Assembly: GCA_907165275.2 (NCBI GenBank)
Contig: OU015661.1
Coordinates: 3,975,501-4,039,500 of the forward strand
Origin: Zygaena filipendulae
Lineage: Eukaryota; Arthropoda; Insecta; Lepidoptera; Zygaenidae
Reading direction: 5' to 3'
DNA: 64,000 bases
In this document: positions 22,000-32,015 of the stretch, piece after piece
How positions within the stretch are numbered: the stretch's first letter is position 1
Layout: each line of letters starts with the position of its first letter
Notes under the pieces: generated by a model
Seen by the model: the letters and a program-made list of their open reading frames with translations, nothing else
Databases searched by the model: none
Told to the model about the DNA's origin: nothing
Position numbers and translations under genes: made by a program

Positions 22000-23580
22000 C
22001 TACAGGCTTTCAAAAATGTAAAAAAAAATAGTAAAATGGAAATACTCGAGCGCGTCAGATATTGTAGTTTAGATACTCCAAGGTATCTCTGATATCGAAA
22101 ATATATTTATCTGCCGATTTGCGTGGTGGGGGTGGCCATCCGAAAGGGGAGAAAATGAAAAAAAAAAAAACATTTACTCCAGCGCGTCAGATATTCAAAG
22201 GGGATGTTAAGTGAACCCTAAAAATGCTCCCCTTCAAAAATCTGCCGATTTGGAGGTGACGCAAGGTAGTAGCGAATTTTTGAAAATGCAAAAAAAAATC
22301 TCAATTTTGAAATACTTGAGCGTGTCAGATTATTTTACAGAAGGTTCAGCTTGCAGTCCAAGTTATGTTGGCTTAAAATCTGACAATAATTTTGAGGGAT
22401 ATTATTAATCTGACTGCTAGAAACAAAAATTATGATTTATTTTTAATTTTTTTTTTATTTCTGACGTAAGTTTAATAACTTTATGAGCTATTTCTTGTTC
22501 ACAAAAAACACACTTTATATTTCTATGAAATATGTAAAAGCTCACAAAATATTATTTACAAAACTAACTTTAAAGCACAAACAAGCCAGAGCGTCTTACA
22601 TATAATAACGTGAACGCGTTGTTTTGTGATGAGCTGTAAAGTAAAGTATCACGGAATATTGTATTATATTTCTATGAAATATGTAAAAGCTCACAAAATA
22701 TTATTCACAAAACTAACTTTAAAGCACAAACAAGCCAGAGCATCTTACATATAATAACATGAACGCGTTGTTTTGTGATGAGCTGTAAAGTAAAATGGCG
22801 TCATGGCGATGGACAGCAGCGTGGGAATATGGTGTGAGAGAGTCAGAGATACACAAAAAGTGAAAGGGAGAGAGAGGCGCAGAGCGGAGTAATACACTAA
22901 CCTTTTTACCACTACTTTTTTGAAGTCGGTTAAAAATTACATTAAAGTGAAAGGTTAACCTATAGTTTGATGTAATACTTACCTTAACTTATTTTAATAT
23001 GTATTTTAACCGACCAAAAAAAAGTTATAATTGGACACGTTTAGCGCCGTGATATACTGTGATGACGTTATGGCGACGGAAAGTAGTGTGAGGACGGTGC
23101 GAGAGAGTGAGAGATAGAGAAAAAGTAAAAGGGAAAGAAAGACAGAGATAGGTAAATGTTTCACTGCAGCTGCTCGTTCTAAACTTTAAAGACGATTTTT
23201 GTTTCTTCGGCTTATGAAAATCGGCAGATTATATTTTTCCCGCTATCCTTGAGTTATTTACTTCAAAATAAAAAATAAATCAACCGCGCTCGAGAATGTC
23301 GAGGTTGCGTTTTTTTTTTGCAAGTTTGTGATCCTCTAACTCCCTTACGTCACGTTCAAATCGTCAGATTATTCATATACACACTTCTCATCATGTAATT
23401 AACCCACCATATCTTAATCTGACGCGCTCGAGTATTTCGAGTTATCGATTTTTTTTTACTAATCTGATCGGTTATTCTAGACGCACCCATCAGTGTAGAG
23501 GGCCTATATTTGGTGGAGGTACTCAACATGGTGCAAGGTACCCCCCTTATGTTCATCTGACGCGCTTTAGCTAATCCACA
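22000..23580. mobile_element. Foldback-like repeat block between xmas and ZNHIT3
   Basis: The left part has three direct copies of a motif around CTCGAGCGCGTCAGAT (near 22047, 22188 and 22316), alternating with ATCTGCCGATTTG-type text (22110, 22240). The right part has the same motifs inverted (near 23283, 23416 and 23559; AAATCGGCAGATTA near 23218). The centre holds a 149-bp tandem duplication and a GAGAGAGT-rich stretch present twice (22830-22880 and 23098-23150). The overall symmetry suggests a foldback element of ~1.5 kb with no coding capacity. Confidence 0.55.
22515..22794 (+). repeat. 149-bp-period tandem duplication
   Basis: The ~131-bp segment at 22515-22645 recurs at 22664-22794 with only a few substitutions (e.g. 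GCGTCTTACAT against GCATCTTACAT, AACGTGAACG against AACATGAACG). An 18-base piece lies between the copies. Confidence 0.9.
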
Positions 23581-23644
23581 AATCCCCTCTTGGCGGTCCG
23601 TACTATTAGTGAAGTTTTACTTCAAAAATGCCACCATAGTATTT

Positions 23645-25680
23645 TCAAATTTCTTGATCTTCAGTACAAACAACTTTTAAACATTCATCAACTAATTCTG
23701 TAAAAATAGGCTCTTGCATATACTCATGATACAAAGCATCCGGATGTGGACATTGGTCCAGTTCTTCCATTATTCTTCTAACATGTGGATTTTCTAGACA
23801 TTTTTTCAAACCTTCAGATGTTACTGAAATAAATAAAATGAAGTTAAGTATAATATTATTTATGTAAAAGAAGGTATTAGTACCCTGTACCTATCGGCTG
23901 CGCTCAAGCAAGAGTTCATTGAACTAATTTTGATTGGCATTTAACAAAACTAGTGAAATACCAATTAACATTATTTTAATGAACGTCTTTAAGGACAGCG
24001 CCACACTGATAGCTGTGGCCAACTTCTTATATTGTCTACCATATGTTTTCGCCACCGCCGACGCCCGTGACTTTGTGAGTTTGTGATGTTGTAGGGGATA
24101 ATCTCTAGATCTATACTGAATCGATTTTGTAAATTCTTTCACTTATACTAAGCAACAGTACTCCCGTGTGACATAGGGTACTTTTTATCCTGGAATTCCT
24201 GCTGGAACTCCAAAATTACCGCAGGTGCAACCGCAGGGGAACGGCTAGTAACGTATACTTTCAGCCCTGTAAATATTTGCAGCTAATTTTACCATATCTT
24301 AAATAATAAAAAATACTACATAATATTTTCACCTCACTACTTCAAAAGCAAACTTTCTTTTTAATAACAGCGAGCAAGTTATTTTTTCACTCAGAATGTC
24401 ACTTGAGAACAGTGAGCAAAATTCAATTTTGAATTTAAAACACTGCAAATTGGTACAATTGCTCAATTTACAATAAAAATGATCTTTGCTCTCTTGTTGA
24501 ATAAACTATTAATTTTCTAGAAGAGGTTTATAGTTTACTTACCTAATAGTTTTAATTTTTCTAGAGGCACTGTGTCTTCAGTAGGATATTCATACTCAAT
24601 ATTATTAGATTTTGTCTCTTCTGGAATAATAATTGGTGCCGCTGCTGGAGCTGTGCATGGTGTCTCCTTATGTTTCCTACAGCATTCCACTGAACAACTG
24701 GATAAAAAGATATTAAGTTATAATTAGTAATGTACTCACCGAAAGAGTCTTTATGATCATGACGTATGCTTTGTATAAAGTTGTGTAGAATAGATAATCA
24801 CTACATATTATAAAAAAAGTCCTCTGCCGTGTCCTGTCTGTTTGTGATAAACTAAAAAAATTACAGATTTTCAAACAGTTTTCATCAATAGATTATGATT
24901 AAAGAGGAAGGTTTATACATAATATATATAGTACTAACAACGAAATTACCGTAGATGAAACTGCAAAGCTACCGCAAAGACTCTGAGTGCTAGTTAAGAA
25001 TAAAAACTAAACATATTTTTTAGGGTTCCATACCTCCAAAAGAAAAGAAATGGAACCCTATGTTCACTTTGTTTTCTGTCTGTCAAGACCTTTTATTTTG
25101 AGAATGTGTGGAGGCACAGAGTTGAAATTAAAATCAGGTTAAATTCAGATTTTCAGTCCCTCGAATCTGTCAAAAAATCAAACTTCTAAGTTCAAAGTAA
25201 AAAGAAATATGACCGTTTATGCCGCACAAAACGTATATATTTCGATACTTTCAAGGAAATCAAAATTTATAGTACAGGGAAAAATCTGAGAACTATACAT
25301 TTATAATTAAAGTAGCTGTGTCCCGCTCTGGAGGCTCTAGAGACTAGTTTGAGAGTCACAGTTTGTCTGAGAACTTCGACTTGTATTATAATTTCACTTT
25401 TTGTATGTCGTGGTCGTGTGTAAACAGTGATACATTTTTGTCGGGTTTGCTACTAAAAGTGATAGAATTTTTTGTATTACATATTAAATAAACTGATGCT
25501 ATTTTGTGTGTCTGATAGGATTTAATAAATCAATACTGAAGGAATCGAAAGTTATAAATGTGGAACTTAAGTGAATCATTTGGCGTGCGATAGCTTGTAC
25601 AAAACATTATAAACTTACTAAGGTTCACGGCAAACTGGACACTTGTATTTGGCTATTTCACCACAATGTAAGCAGCTCAT
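23645..25680 (-). CDS. ZNHIT3: ZNHIT3 homologue, zinc-finger HIT protein
   Basis: Three minus-strand exons: 25680-25619, 24697-24543 and 23823-23645, joined at GTAAGT donors and CAG acceptors to give 131 aa and a TGA. The N-terminus is a zf-HIT finger: CLHC and CPVC in exon 1, then YCSVECCRKHK in exon 2 completing the Cys/His set. A short linker (residues ~36-72) leads to a C-terminal helical region (LKKCLENPHVRRIMEELDQC ... ALYHEYMQEPIFTEFV-like) typical of ZNHIT3. In yeast and human the family (Hit1/ZNHIT3) stabilises NUFIP/Rsa1 during box C/D snoRNP assembly in the nucleus. It is convergent with xmas, ~2 kb apart. No canonical poly(A) signal was found. Confidence 0.88.
23925..24010. repeat. 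MITE family D, fragment
   Basis: TGATTGGCATTTAAC, CCAATTAACATTATTTTAAT and GAACGTCT match the centre of the family D element at 27214-27469. The arms are absent. Confidence 0.5.
24063..24248 (+). mobile_element. Helitron-like copy in ZNHIT3 intron 2
   Basis: It carries GTTTGTGATGTTGTAGGGGA, CTGAATCGATTTTGTAAATT, TTTTTATCCTGGAATTCC and ends GCAACCGCAGGGGAACGGCTAG. The subfamily is the same as 15782-15895; the extreme 5' end is missing. Confidence 0.65.
25018..25170. repeat. Dispersed repeat with AGGGTTCCAT hairpin
   Basis: TTAGGGTTCCATACC is mirrored by ATGGAACCCTA 20-30 bases later, followed by CTGTCTGTCAAGACC. This is a text I associate with a common lepidopteran interspersed repeat, but the class is not established. 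Confidence 0.4.
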
Positions 25681-26389
25681 GGTGTTTAATGTTTCTTCTT
25701 TCTTACTAACAAATAACAAGCAAACTAAATATTATTAGTTTCAACTTTAGCACTATCGGTAGTATCCGAATGTGGAGCGCGCTTAAAAGACTTATGTCCA
25801 GCTCTGTTATTGTTCTGAGCCACAAATTAATTAGACTTATGTCTAAAGATCTGAGCACAAATCAACTAGGTTCTGAGGTCCAGCTTGAGCTTATGTCCAC
25901 AGACTACAATTTTTTTTTAAATTTATTTAACGGCCATGGATACATGTCCTGTAAGCAAGATACAGACTACACACTACACCAGTGTTACCAACACTCGAAA
26001 ACATTTAACCCTAAAGGTTAAGTCAAATACCCCTAAATCTCCATAAATAAAATAATATTACTAAAAATTTTATAAAAAATTAATAGCGCCAAAATTTTTG
26101 CCTTAGTTTCGAAATTATCAGGGTGAAAATATTGGTTTTATAAAAAAAACTTGATAAAAAGCAAAAATGTCTAGATTTTTGTAAGACCAATATTATTCAA
26201 TATCAAATATTCGACATTATTGATAATAATTGTTATTTAAAAATTTGCGCATAAATCCTGGCCCCTTATACATATATCAATTAACAATAATAAGTAGCAA
26301 AATAACAATTAGAAATAAACATGAGAAGTCAAAAAACCCCCTAAAAATATCCCTAATAATAATAATATGATTGTTCCTTTTTTAATTTT
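25681..26389. other. ZNHIT3 upstream region, non-coding
   Basis: AT-rich. A short open frame at 25770-26021 has no recognisable domain and overlaps direct repeats of ACTTATGTCC/TA; I do not call it a gene. The ZNHIT3 promoter must lie here, but no clear TATA or initiator was seen. Confidence 0.5.
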
Positions 26390-26745
26390 ACTCCTTTCGG
26401 GGACGGCAAACGAAACTTAGTCCATACAGCCAATTCAATTGTTTCTTTCTTCTGAAGTTATTTACATCGAAATGCAATAGTGAGATCTATTTCGGTGCAT
26501 TTCAATGCTTTACCGGAACTTTTAGAAGCCATTCTTCACCTTAATGGATGCTTTGTATGAAGTTATATAGTAAAACGATAACCTCCCAGCAAACATCCCA
26601 TTACTTTCATCTCATATCACTGTTTCCTCACACTGTTTAACACTAATGGATCACTATTATGCAAATTACACCACGTTTACATAATATTAACCACGATAAA
26701 CTAATTTGTAAAACGAAGAAATAAAACTGACATCCATTTTCCTCA
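26390..26745 (-). repeat. ~360-bp dispersed repeat, family B, inverted copy
   Basis: The reverse complement of the repeat at 3822-4165, with recognisable runs throughout (e.g. TATAGTAAAACGATAACCTC, TTATTTACATCGAAATGCA). It shows that the family is dispersed and not a private part of the tandem unit. Confidence 0.75.
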
Positions 26746-26891
26746 AATTTCGCCAACACAATATATTATGTGATTTCGCCATTTCGCTCCATTCACATAA
26801 GCGTAAGGTGAAAAATTTATCCACTGTTAATTACTTTTCTGTTAAACAAAGGTTCTTGCAGTAACGAAACGGCCAAGTCACATAATATTCT

Positions 26892-26972
26892 GACTAAGCT
26901 GTAGAGTTTGTGAAGTTAGGCCTTGTAGAGTTAAGGTGTGTAGAGTTTTGAGCTTGGCTCTACATGAGATCT
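26892..26972. repeat. 81-bp repeat, inverted partner at 58569-58650
   Basis: GACTAAGCTGTAGAGTTTGT ... GCTCTACATGAGATCT is about 85% identical by eye to the reverse complement of 58569-58650. The GTAGAGTT motif recurs inside it. Confidence 0.7.
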
Positions 26973-27213
26973 GATAACTTTTTGACAGTGCCGACCGACT
27001 ATATGACAGACCGTCATATGGACTCAACTTGCCATCATTTTACCTGAAAATGTTTTTGGTCTGATTTCATAATATTTTCTTTATGTAGGTGAGTACAAAC
27101 TTCCATCCCCTGAGGGGTTGGGGAATAAAAGTTACAAGTTTCAGAATTTTTTTGTTGTTTATGTACTACTAGCGCTAAATTTTAGCTTTCTAGGACATTA
27201 GGAAATACCCTAA

Positions 27214-27469
27214 CCGCCGTACTCAGAGTCGTCTTTAATGATTACTTAGTTAAGTATAGATTTTTAAAACAAAACTGCCGCAATCAGCCAATGCCAATGT
27301 TAATTGGCATTTAACTAATTAAGTTACATCTCATTAAATGCCAATTAATATTAATTTACTGAACGTCTCTGATTGCGGCAGTTTTGTTTTAAAAATGTAT
27401 ACTTAACTAAGTAATCAAGTCGACTCCACAAACTACTTAGAGATACTACGTCGACTCTGAGTGCGGCCG
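27214..27469. mobile_element. MITE family D, fullest copy
   Basis: Long inverted arms: the left starts CGCCGTACTCAGAGTCGT and runs through AAAACAAAACTGCCGCAATC; the right runs GATTGCGGCAGTTTTGTTTT to CGACTCTGAGTGCGGCC. A second, inner inverted repeat (TTAATTGGCATTTAA/TTAAATGCCAATTAA) forms the centre. The right arm has a ~30-base insertion. There is no coding capacity. Confidence 0.75.
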
Positions 27470-28615
27470 TAGGTAAGTGTTGAGTTCGAAACAATTTCGA
27501 AAGATGTTGTGCTGATGATTGGTGGGTTTGGTTGGGTGATTCACACATTTTTTTAGTTTTGTACTTTTATTTCGTTATTAAATTATAAAAATTATAATAC
27601 GCAATTTGTTAAGGTCTTCCTTTGTACGGCAGTGAAAGTCGGTCAATTAATAATAATAATGATTTGGTACTTTTTTATAAACAGGTAAGTAGGTAGATAC
27701 AAATAACAACATTAGTAATTACAAATATTATTTACAATTCTGAAACAGGAATGAACTTTTAGGTAGGTAGTTTACAAAAAAAATTGCCTACCTACATAGG
27801 TAGGTATACAGGTATTATAGGTATACGGTTTATATAATAGACGAATATCTTTTTTTTTATAAAAAGAGAGCTTGTAAGTTGTAACTCAGTACCCAAGACA
27901 AGTACATGACAACTTGACAAGTGAAACTCCTTTGCGTCAAAATTTTGTACTTACTCTAAACTTACTCTATCTAACAAAGATAATAAAATCACTGCGCTAC
28001 TCTAAAGTTGACCTTGAAAATAAAGAAGCGCTCAAGAAGTTTCACTTAAATAAATTTAGTAAGTAGTTGCAATTAAATTCGTTAATTTATTTACTCTCTG
28101 CTTATAAACGGACGGATGGAAACCGTAGGTACATTTCACCAAATGATTTATGTACCTACCAATTCCACTCACTGTAGCTCTAGCTAAATATATTATGTAT
28201 ATATTAGTAGGTATATCAATATGAAACTTAAATTCATAACAATAAAAACCCTTAGTAATAGGTAGGTGTAGGTACCTAATAAATTTTAGGTAAAGAATTA
28301 CACATCATTGCACATTAAGTACCTAAAGGTCTGTTTGTCTGCCTTTTTCTATTTTGCTAGGATACCTCAGCATTGAATATCTCTTCCTTGCATTCTCTTT
28401 AAGTAAAAAAAAACATTTATTTTTGCATGAGGGAACACACAAGCAACATTACGGGGGTACAACGTCGCGCGTCACTTGGTCACGTTTCGATGACCAGTGG
28501 CTATCTCCTCCAAACTGAGCTCCAAACATTATCCAATCTTTGTACTTTGTATGTATGTAGGTATGTATGTTACGTCACGTGACTCACGTGCGTGTACCGC
28601 CGTGGGTACAACCAG
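27470..28615. other. Intergenic DNA, nothing assignable
   Basis: AT-rich, with many TAGGTA/ACCTACCT simple motifs (e.g. 27760-27830). Short open frames have no recognisable content. Confidence 0.5.
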
Positions 28616-28855
28616 GACCCTTATTCACTTACACTATAACCAACAACATTCCTTGCCCACAACGCGCGTCTCAAAAACGCATTTCCAAGCGTTCTAGATG
28701 CCAAAATATTAGAAATTATTATTCTTTATGCCATAAGAAACGTTGTAAATGTATTTTTTTTTTTTTGGAGTAAAACTTCTTTGATTACGAGGTAAAGACA
28801 GTTTTTGCGGCGTCTTATCTTAGCGCGGCGTGTTATGGTCATAGTGAATAAGGGC
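28616..28855. mobile_element. MITE with GGGCCCTTATTCACT-type ends
   Basis: The left end GACCCTTATTCACTTACACT pairs with the reverse complement of the right end (AGTGAATAAGGGC), the similarity reaching ~30 bp inward (ATAACC/GGTTAT-like). CCAG flanks both sides and may be the target duplication. Confidence 0.6.
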
Positions 28856-29282
28856 CCAGACAACAATAATGGTAGTATCGCAAATCGGCTGTCAGCTTGG
28901 TAACAATATTATACCTAATATTGTCTAAGATAAATGTGAAAACGCGCCGTAGCTCCGCCGTAGTCAAGTTAATTTACTCAAAACTAGTCTATTAAACGTC
29001 TTATTATAAGAAGAACGAAAGTCTTCAGCTATCTAAGCCTATTTTAATATATTTAGAGGCTGTAAGGTTAAATGAAGTACCTACCTACCTACGTATAAAA
29101 GCGAATATGCATAAATGTAACTAATAAAAATTTAATAAAACCCGACAAATCACAGAAAAGAACTTAAATAAAAAATTGGATTTGGGTGCAGAGTGACCAT
29201 GGTAGGGTAGGGGTCCCCAAGATTGCGCGCTTAATATTAGATTGGCTATAAATCAACAAAAACACAAATTGTCATAATCATC

Positions 29283-29288
29283 TTTATT
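29283..29288 (-). terminator. Polyadenylation signal of the pogo-like transposase
   Basis: AATAAA on the minus strand, ~205 bases after the transposase stop and inside the element. Confidence 0.5.
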
Positions 29289-29492
29289 AAGTTTAATGAG
29301 CATGTTATTAGGGTTACTTAATGTTACGCTTAATCAAATATTTGGCAACATGTTTTTGGTTTATATAAGAAAAAAGAAAAAATGCGAAATGCGCAGTCTT
29401 ACAGGCACAAGGGGGTAAAATTGCGCACTAAGGTTCCTAAGATTACGCATATACATCAAAGGCTCTTTAAGCCGCAATATCGAGTTTAAAAA

Positions 29493-31514
29493 TTATTTTG
29501 ACAAACAAATATCACATTTGAAAGCCCCAATACCTATATACGCTGTACAATCTTCATGCCACCATTCACCACATTCAGAACAACCGATCCAGTCCTCAGT
29601 GATTGGTTCCTTATATATTTCATTGCAGCCGACACATGACCAATTTTTTTTATTTTTAGGATGTTTTGCTGGTTTCTTTACAGGTTTTTTTGTATTTTTG
29701 CTATAATCCTTTTTAATCTTCTTTTTTTGCACATTTTTGTCTTCATTCTCCTTTTCAAGTTGTAGTTTATAGGGTGAACTGCTTAGTATTTCCGACTTTT
29801 TGTGCTTCCTTTTATTATTTCCCACTTGTCTTATTTCTGATTTAGGAAATGGAGATATATCTGCTATTTTAATAGTATTTGGATCATTCGGTATTGTATA
29901 GCTACAGGAAGGAACAGGTGAAGGAGCTTGATAAGTTTCACTATGAATGACTTCTGGAGGTGGCACGGGATGTATTTCTTGAAGAACGTGACTTCCAGAT
30001 TCACTTTCAGCGAGCATTGAAGAATCTTCAAGAAGATGCCTTGATGATAATGCAGGAACAGGTGAAGGAGCTTGATAAGTTTCACTATGAATGACTTCTG
30101 GAGGTGGCACGGGATGTATTTCTTGAAGAACGTGACTTCCAGATTCACTTTCAGCGAGCATTGAAGAATCTTCAAGAAGATGCCTTGATGATAATGCTTT
30201 TGTTTTATTAGTTTGACCTGGAGACACTTCTTGAACATTTTGTACAGTGGACATTTCCTCTTGAACTTGCGTTGCATTAGATGAAGAAGGGATACCATCC
30301 AATTCTCTTTCAGTGACAGAGCTAGGCAAAAAATCCGCTTCAGTGAAGATATCTGGATTGTATGGGTATATCCCAGAGACTTTAAAACATTCAGTAGCGC
30401 AGGCAACTGTCGCCGATTTGTTAAATGCTGGAGTAAATAAAGAAGTTATTTGAAATGTGGTTATGGCTCTGCCAGGATGGTTTCTCATCCATTTCTCACA
30501 TTCGCTCGAAAAATATATTTTTAATGCACTGTGAAAACCTTTGTCCAAGGGCTGCATTTTATGGCTGCTGTGAGGTGGCAAGGTCAGCGCTACTATATTG
30601 TTCTGCCGATAAAAATCTACAGCTTTAACTGTGCAATGTGAGACGTGATTATCAAGCACCAATAAAATTGGGTTTTCTTTCGTTGGCCTCGTATGGTCTC
30701 TGAAATGAACCAACCACTCCAAAAATAGGTCACCGTTAATAAAACTGGAGTCGGATACCATCCCAATGGACGCTGGTGGAGCACCATCAAGCAGTTCTGC
30801 TTTCATCCTTTTTCTACCGAATATGAATGCCGGTGGAATGAAATGGCCAGTTGCGCTCATTGCAGTAACGACTGTAACATTAGTGCCACGTTCAGCACTA
30901 GATATTTTATTAACAGCGCGCTTACCTTTCATGGAAACGACTCTTGGAGGATTGTTGGGCACAGTAGACATACCTGTTTCGTCCATGTTGTAAATGGAAG
31001 TAGGAGGAAACTTATGCTTGTCCATTAACTCTGCAAGGTTTTTGTAGAATCTGTCACACTGGGGCTTGTTAAAGCCCATTGCTCTAGCAATGCTTGTAGA
31101 TGTAGGACGTCTCAATGAAAGATCTGGATGTCTATTGAGGAAACCATGGAGCCAATGTTTACCTGCCATTTTCTTTTCATTGTTGAAACGATGTGGAATT
31201 TTGTTTTTTTCTGCAAACTCGTAAGCTACAGTTCTTAAATCTTTTGCAGTCATTCCTTGAAACATATTATCCAGTTTAAGCAAGTACTCACAAAATTGTT
31301 CTTCTATAATTGACGAAAAAGTGGTATCAAATCTTCCCAGTTTCGTTGCAGCTTCTGTTCTTTTTAAGCGATATCTTAATGTACTTTCTTTCATACCGTA
31401 TGATGACGCTACTCTCCTCTTACTTTCGCCGCCTTCTATTCGTCTTCTTGCTTCGTCTAAAATATTTTGAGGACATAGAGAACGCTCCGTGGTCCTTGTT
31501 CTTTGCTTCGGCAT
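29493..31514 (-). CDS. Pogo-like transposase with C-terminal PHD-like finger
   Basis: An intact 673-aa frame. The N-terminal psq-type helix-turn-helix spans ~15-55 (SKRRVASSYGMKESTLRYRL). A CENP-B-type DNA-binding part spans ~70-135, ending WLHGFLNRHPDLSLRRP. The DDE_1 catalytic domain runs ~165-360, with Asp178 (YNMDETGMS), Asp288 (LLVLDNHVSH) and Asp324 (MQPLDKGFHSALK), the DDD triad of pogo/Tigger. Residues ~440-535 hold a 48-aa segment repeated twice. A basic Lys-rich stretch leads to a C-terminal PHD-like Cys4-His-Cys3 module (CVGC, CSEC, HEDC, CDIC). A 5' UTR intron is likely (31516-31849: GTAAGT donor, TATAG acceptor one base before the ATG). It cuts and pastes the element in the nucleus; no break is visible. 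Confidence 0.92.
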   Translation of the reverse strand: MPKQRTRTTERSLCPQNILDEARRRIEGGESKRRVASSYGMKESTLRYRLKRTEAATKLGRFDTTFSSIIEEQFCEYLLKLDNMFQGMTAKDLRTVAYEFAEKNKIPHRFNNEKKMAGKHWLHGFLNRHPDLSLRRPTSTSIARAMGFNKPQCDRFYKNLAELMDKHKFPPTSIYNMDETGMSTVPNNPPRVVSMKGKRAVNKISSAERGTNVTVVTAMSATGHFIPPAFIFGRKRMKAELLDGAPPASIGMVSDSSFINGDLFLEWLVHFRDHTRPTKENPILLVLDNHVSHCTVKAVDFYRQNNIVALTLPPHSSHKMQPLDKGFHSALKIYFSSECEKWMRNHPGRAITTFQITSLFTPAFNKSATVACATECFKVSGIYPYNPDIFTEADFLPSSVTERELDGIPSSSNATQVQEEMSTVQNVQEVSPGQTNKTKALSSRHLLEDSSMLAESESGSHVLQEIHPVPPPEVIHSETYQAPSPVPALSSRHLLEDSSMLAESESGSHVLQEIHPVPPPEVIHSETYQAPSPVPSCSYTIPNDPNTIKIADISPFPKSEIRQVGNNKRKHKKSEILSSSPYKLQLEKENEDKNVQKKKIKKDYSKNTKKPVKKPAKHPKNKKNWSCVGCNEIYKEPITEDWIGCSECGEWWHEDCTAYIGIGAFKCDICLSK
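29910..30197 (-). repeat. 144-bp in-frame tandem duplication in the transposase
   Basis: Two copies with a period of 144 bp (boundary near 30053/30054), identical by eye, encode a repeated 48-aa Ser/Pro/Glu-rich linker that begins LSSRHLLEDSS. It keeps the frame and is recent. Confidence 0.92.
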
Positions 31515-32015
31515 CCTATAATAAAAATAAAAATATAATTTTAATGTAACTATTGTAAAAAATCCTAAAATAATGCTTTTTACAAGTACATAGAAGGTAA
31601 GACTGCGCGCGCAATGTTACCCGCCCTAACTCCGCGCAGTCTTACCACTTCACTCTTAGTTCACTGACATGACATCTAAGGCCATCTATTGACAACCAGC
31701 GGAAAAACTGCCAGTCCGGCGATATTTGAGGTTAGCAAAGCCGGCACAAACCATGGTTAGATTATAAAATATACACCATTATATCGAATAAACATACTCT
31801 CAAAATGTCAAAAAATTACATCAAAAGTGACAATAATGAACAAACTTACCTGACACTTCCGTTTATAAGGTGTTTTTAATTTTTTTCTCGCAGTATACTG
31901 TCACACGCCAGCGCATCAAAATACGACTGAAGTTAGTCGCAAATGTCATTAGTGTTGCGAGTTACGAAGATTGCGCAGTTTTACCTCCCGCGCAATCTTT
32001 GGCGACCCTACCCTA

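Larger units (their letters stand above)
29205..32013 (-). mobile_element. Complete pogo-like (Tc1/mariner superfamily) DNA transposon
   Basis: Terminal inverted repeats of ~26 bp: the left begins GGGTAGGGGTCCCCAAGATT, and the right, read inward, begins GGGTAGGGTCGCCAAAGATT. A TA dinucleotide flanks each end (29203-29204 and 32014-32015), the target duplication of this superfamily. Between them lies one intact transposase gene on the minus strand. Several GCGCAATCTT/AAGACTGCGC-type repeats sit just inside both ends. The 2,809-bp element has everything expected of an autonomous copy. Confidence 0.88.

Noticed and set aside
25770..26021. An 83-codon plus-strand frame upstream of ZNHIT3
   Set aside because: No domain, low-complexity direct repeats and no splice or expression context.
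29518..31549. Plus-strand frames opposite the pogo-like transposase
   Set aside because: Antisense shadows of an intact conserved gene.
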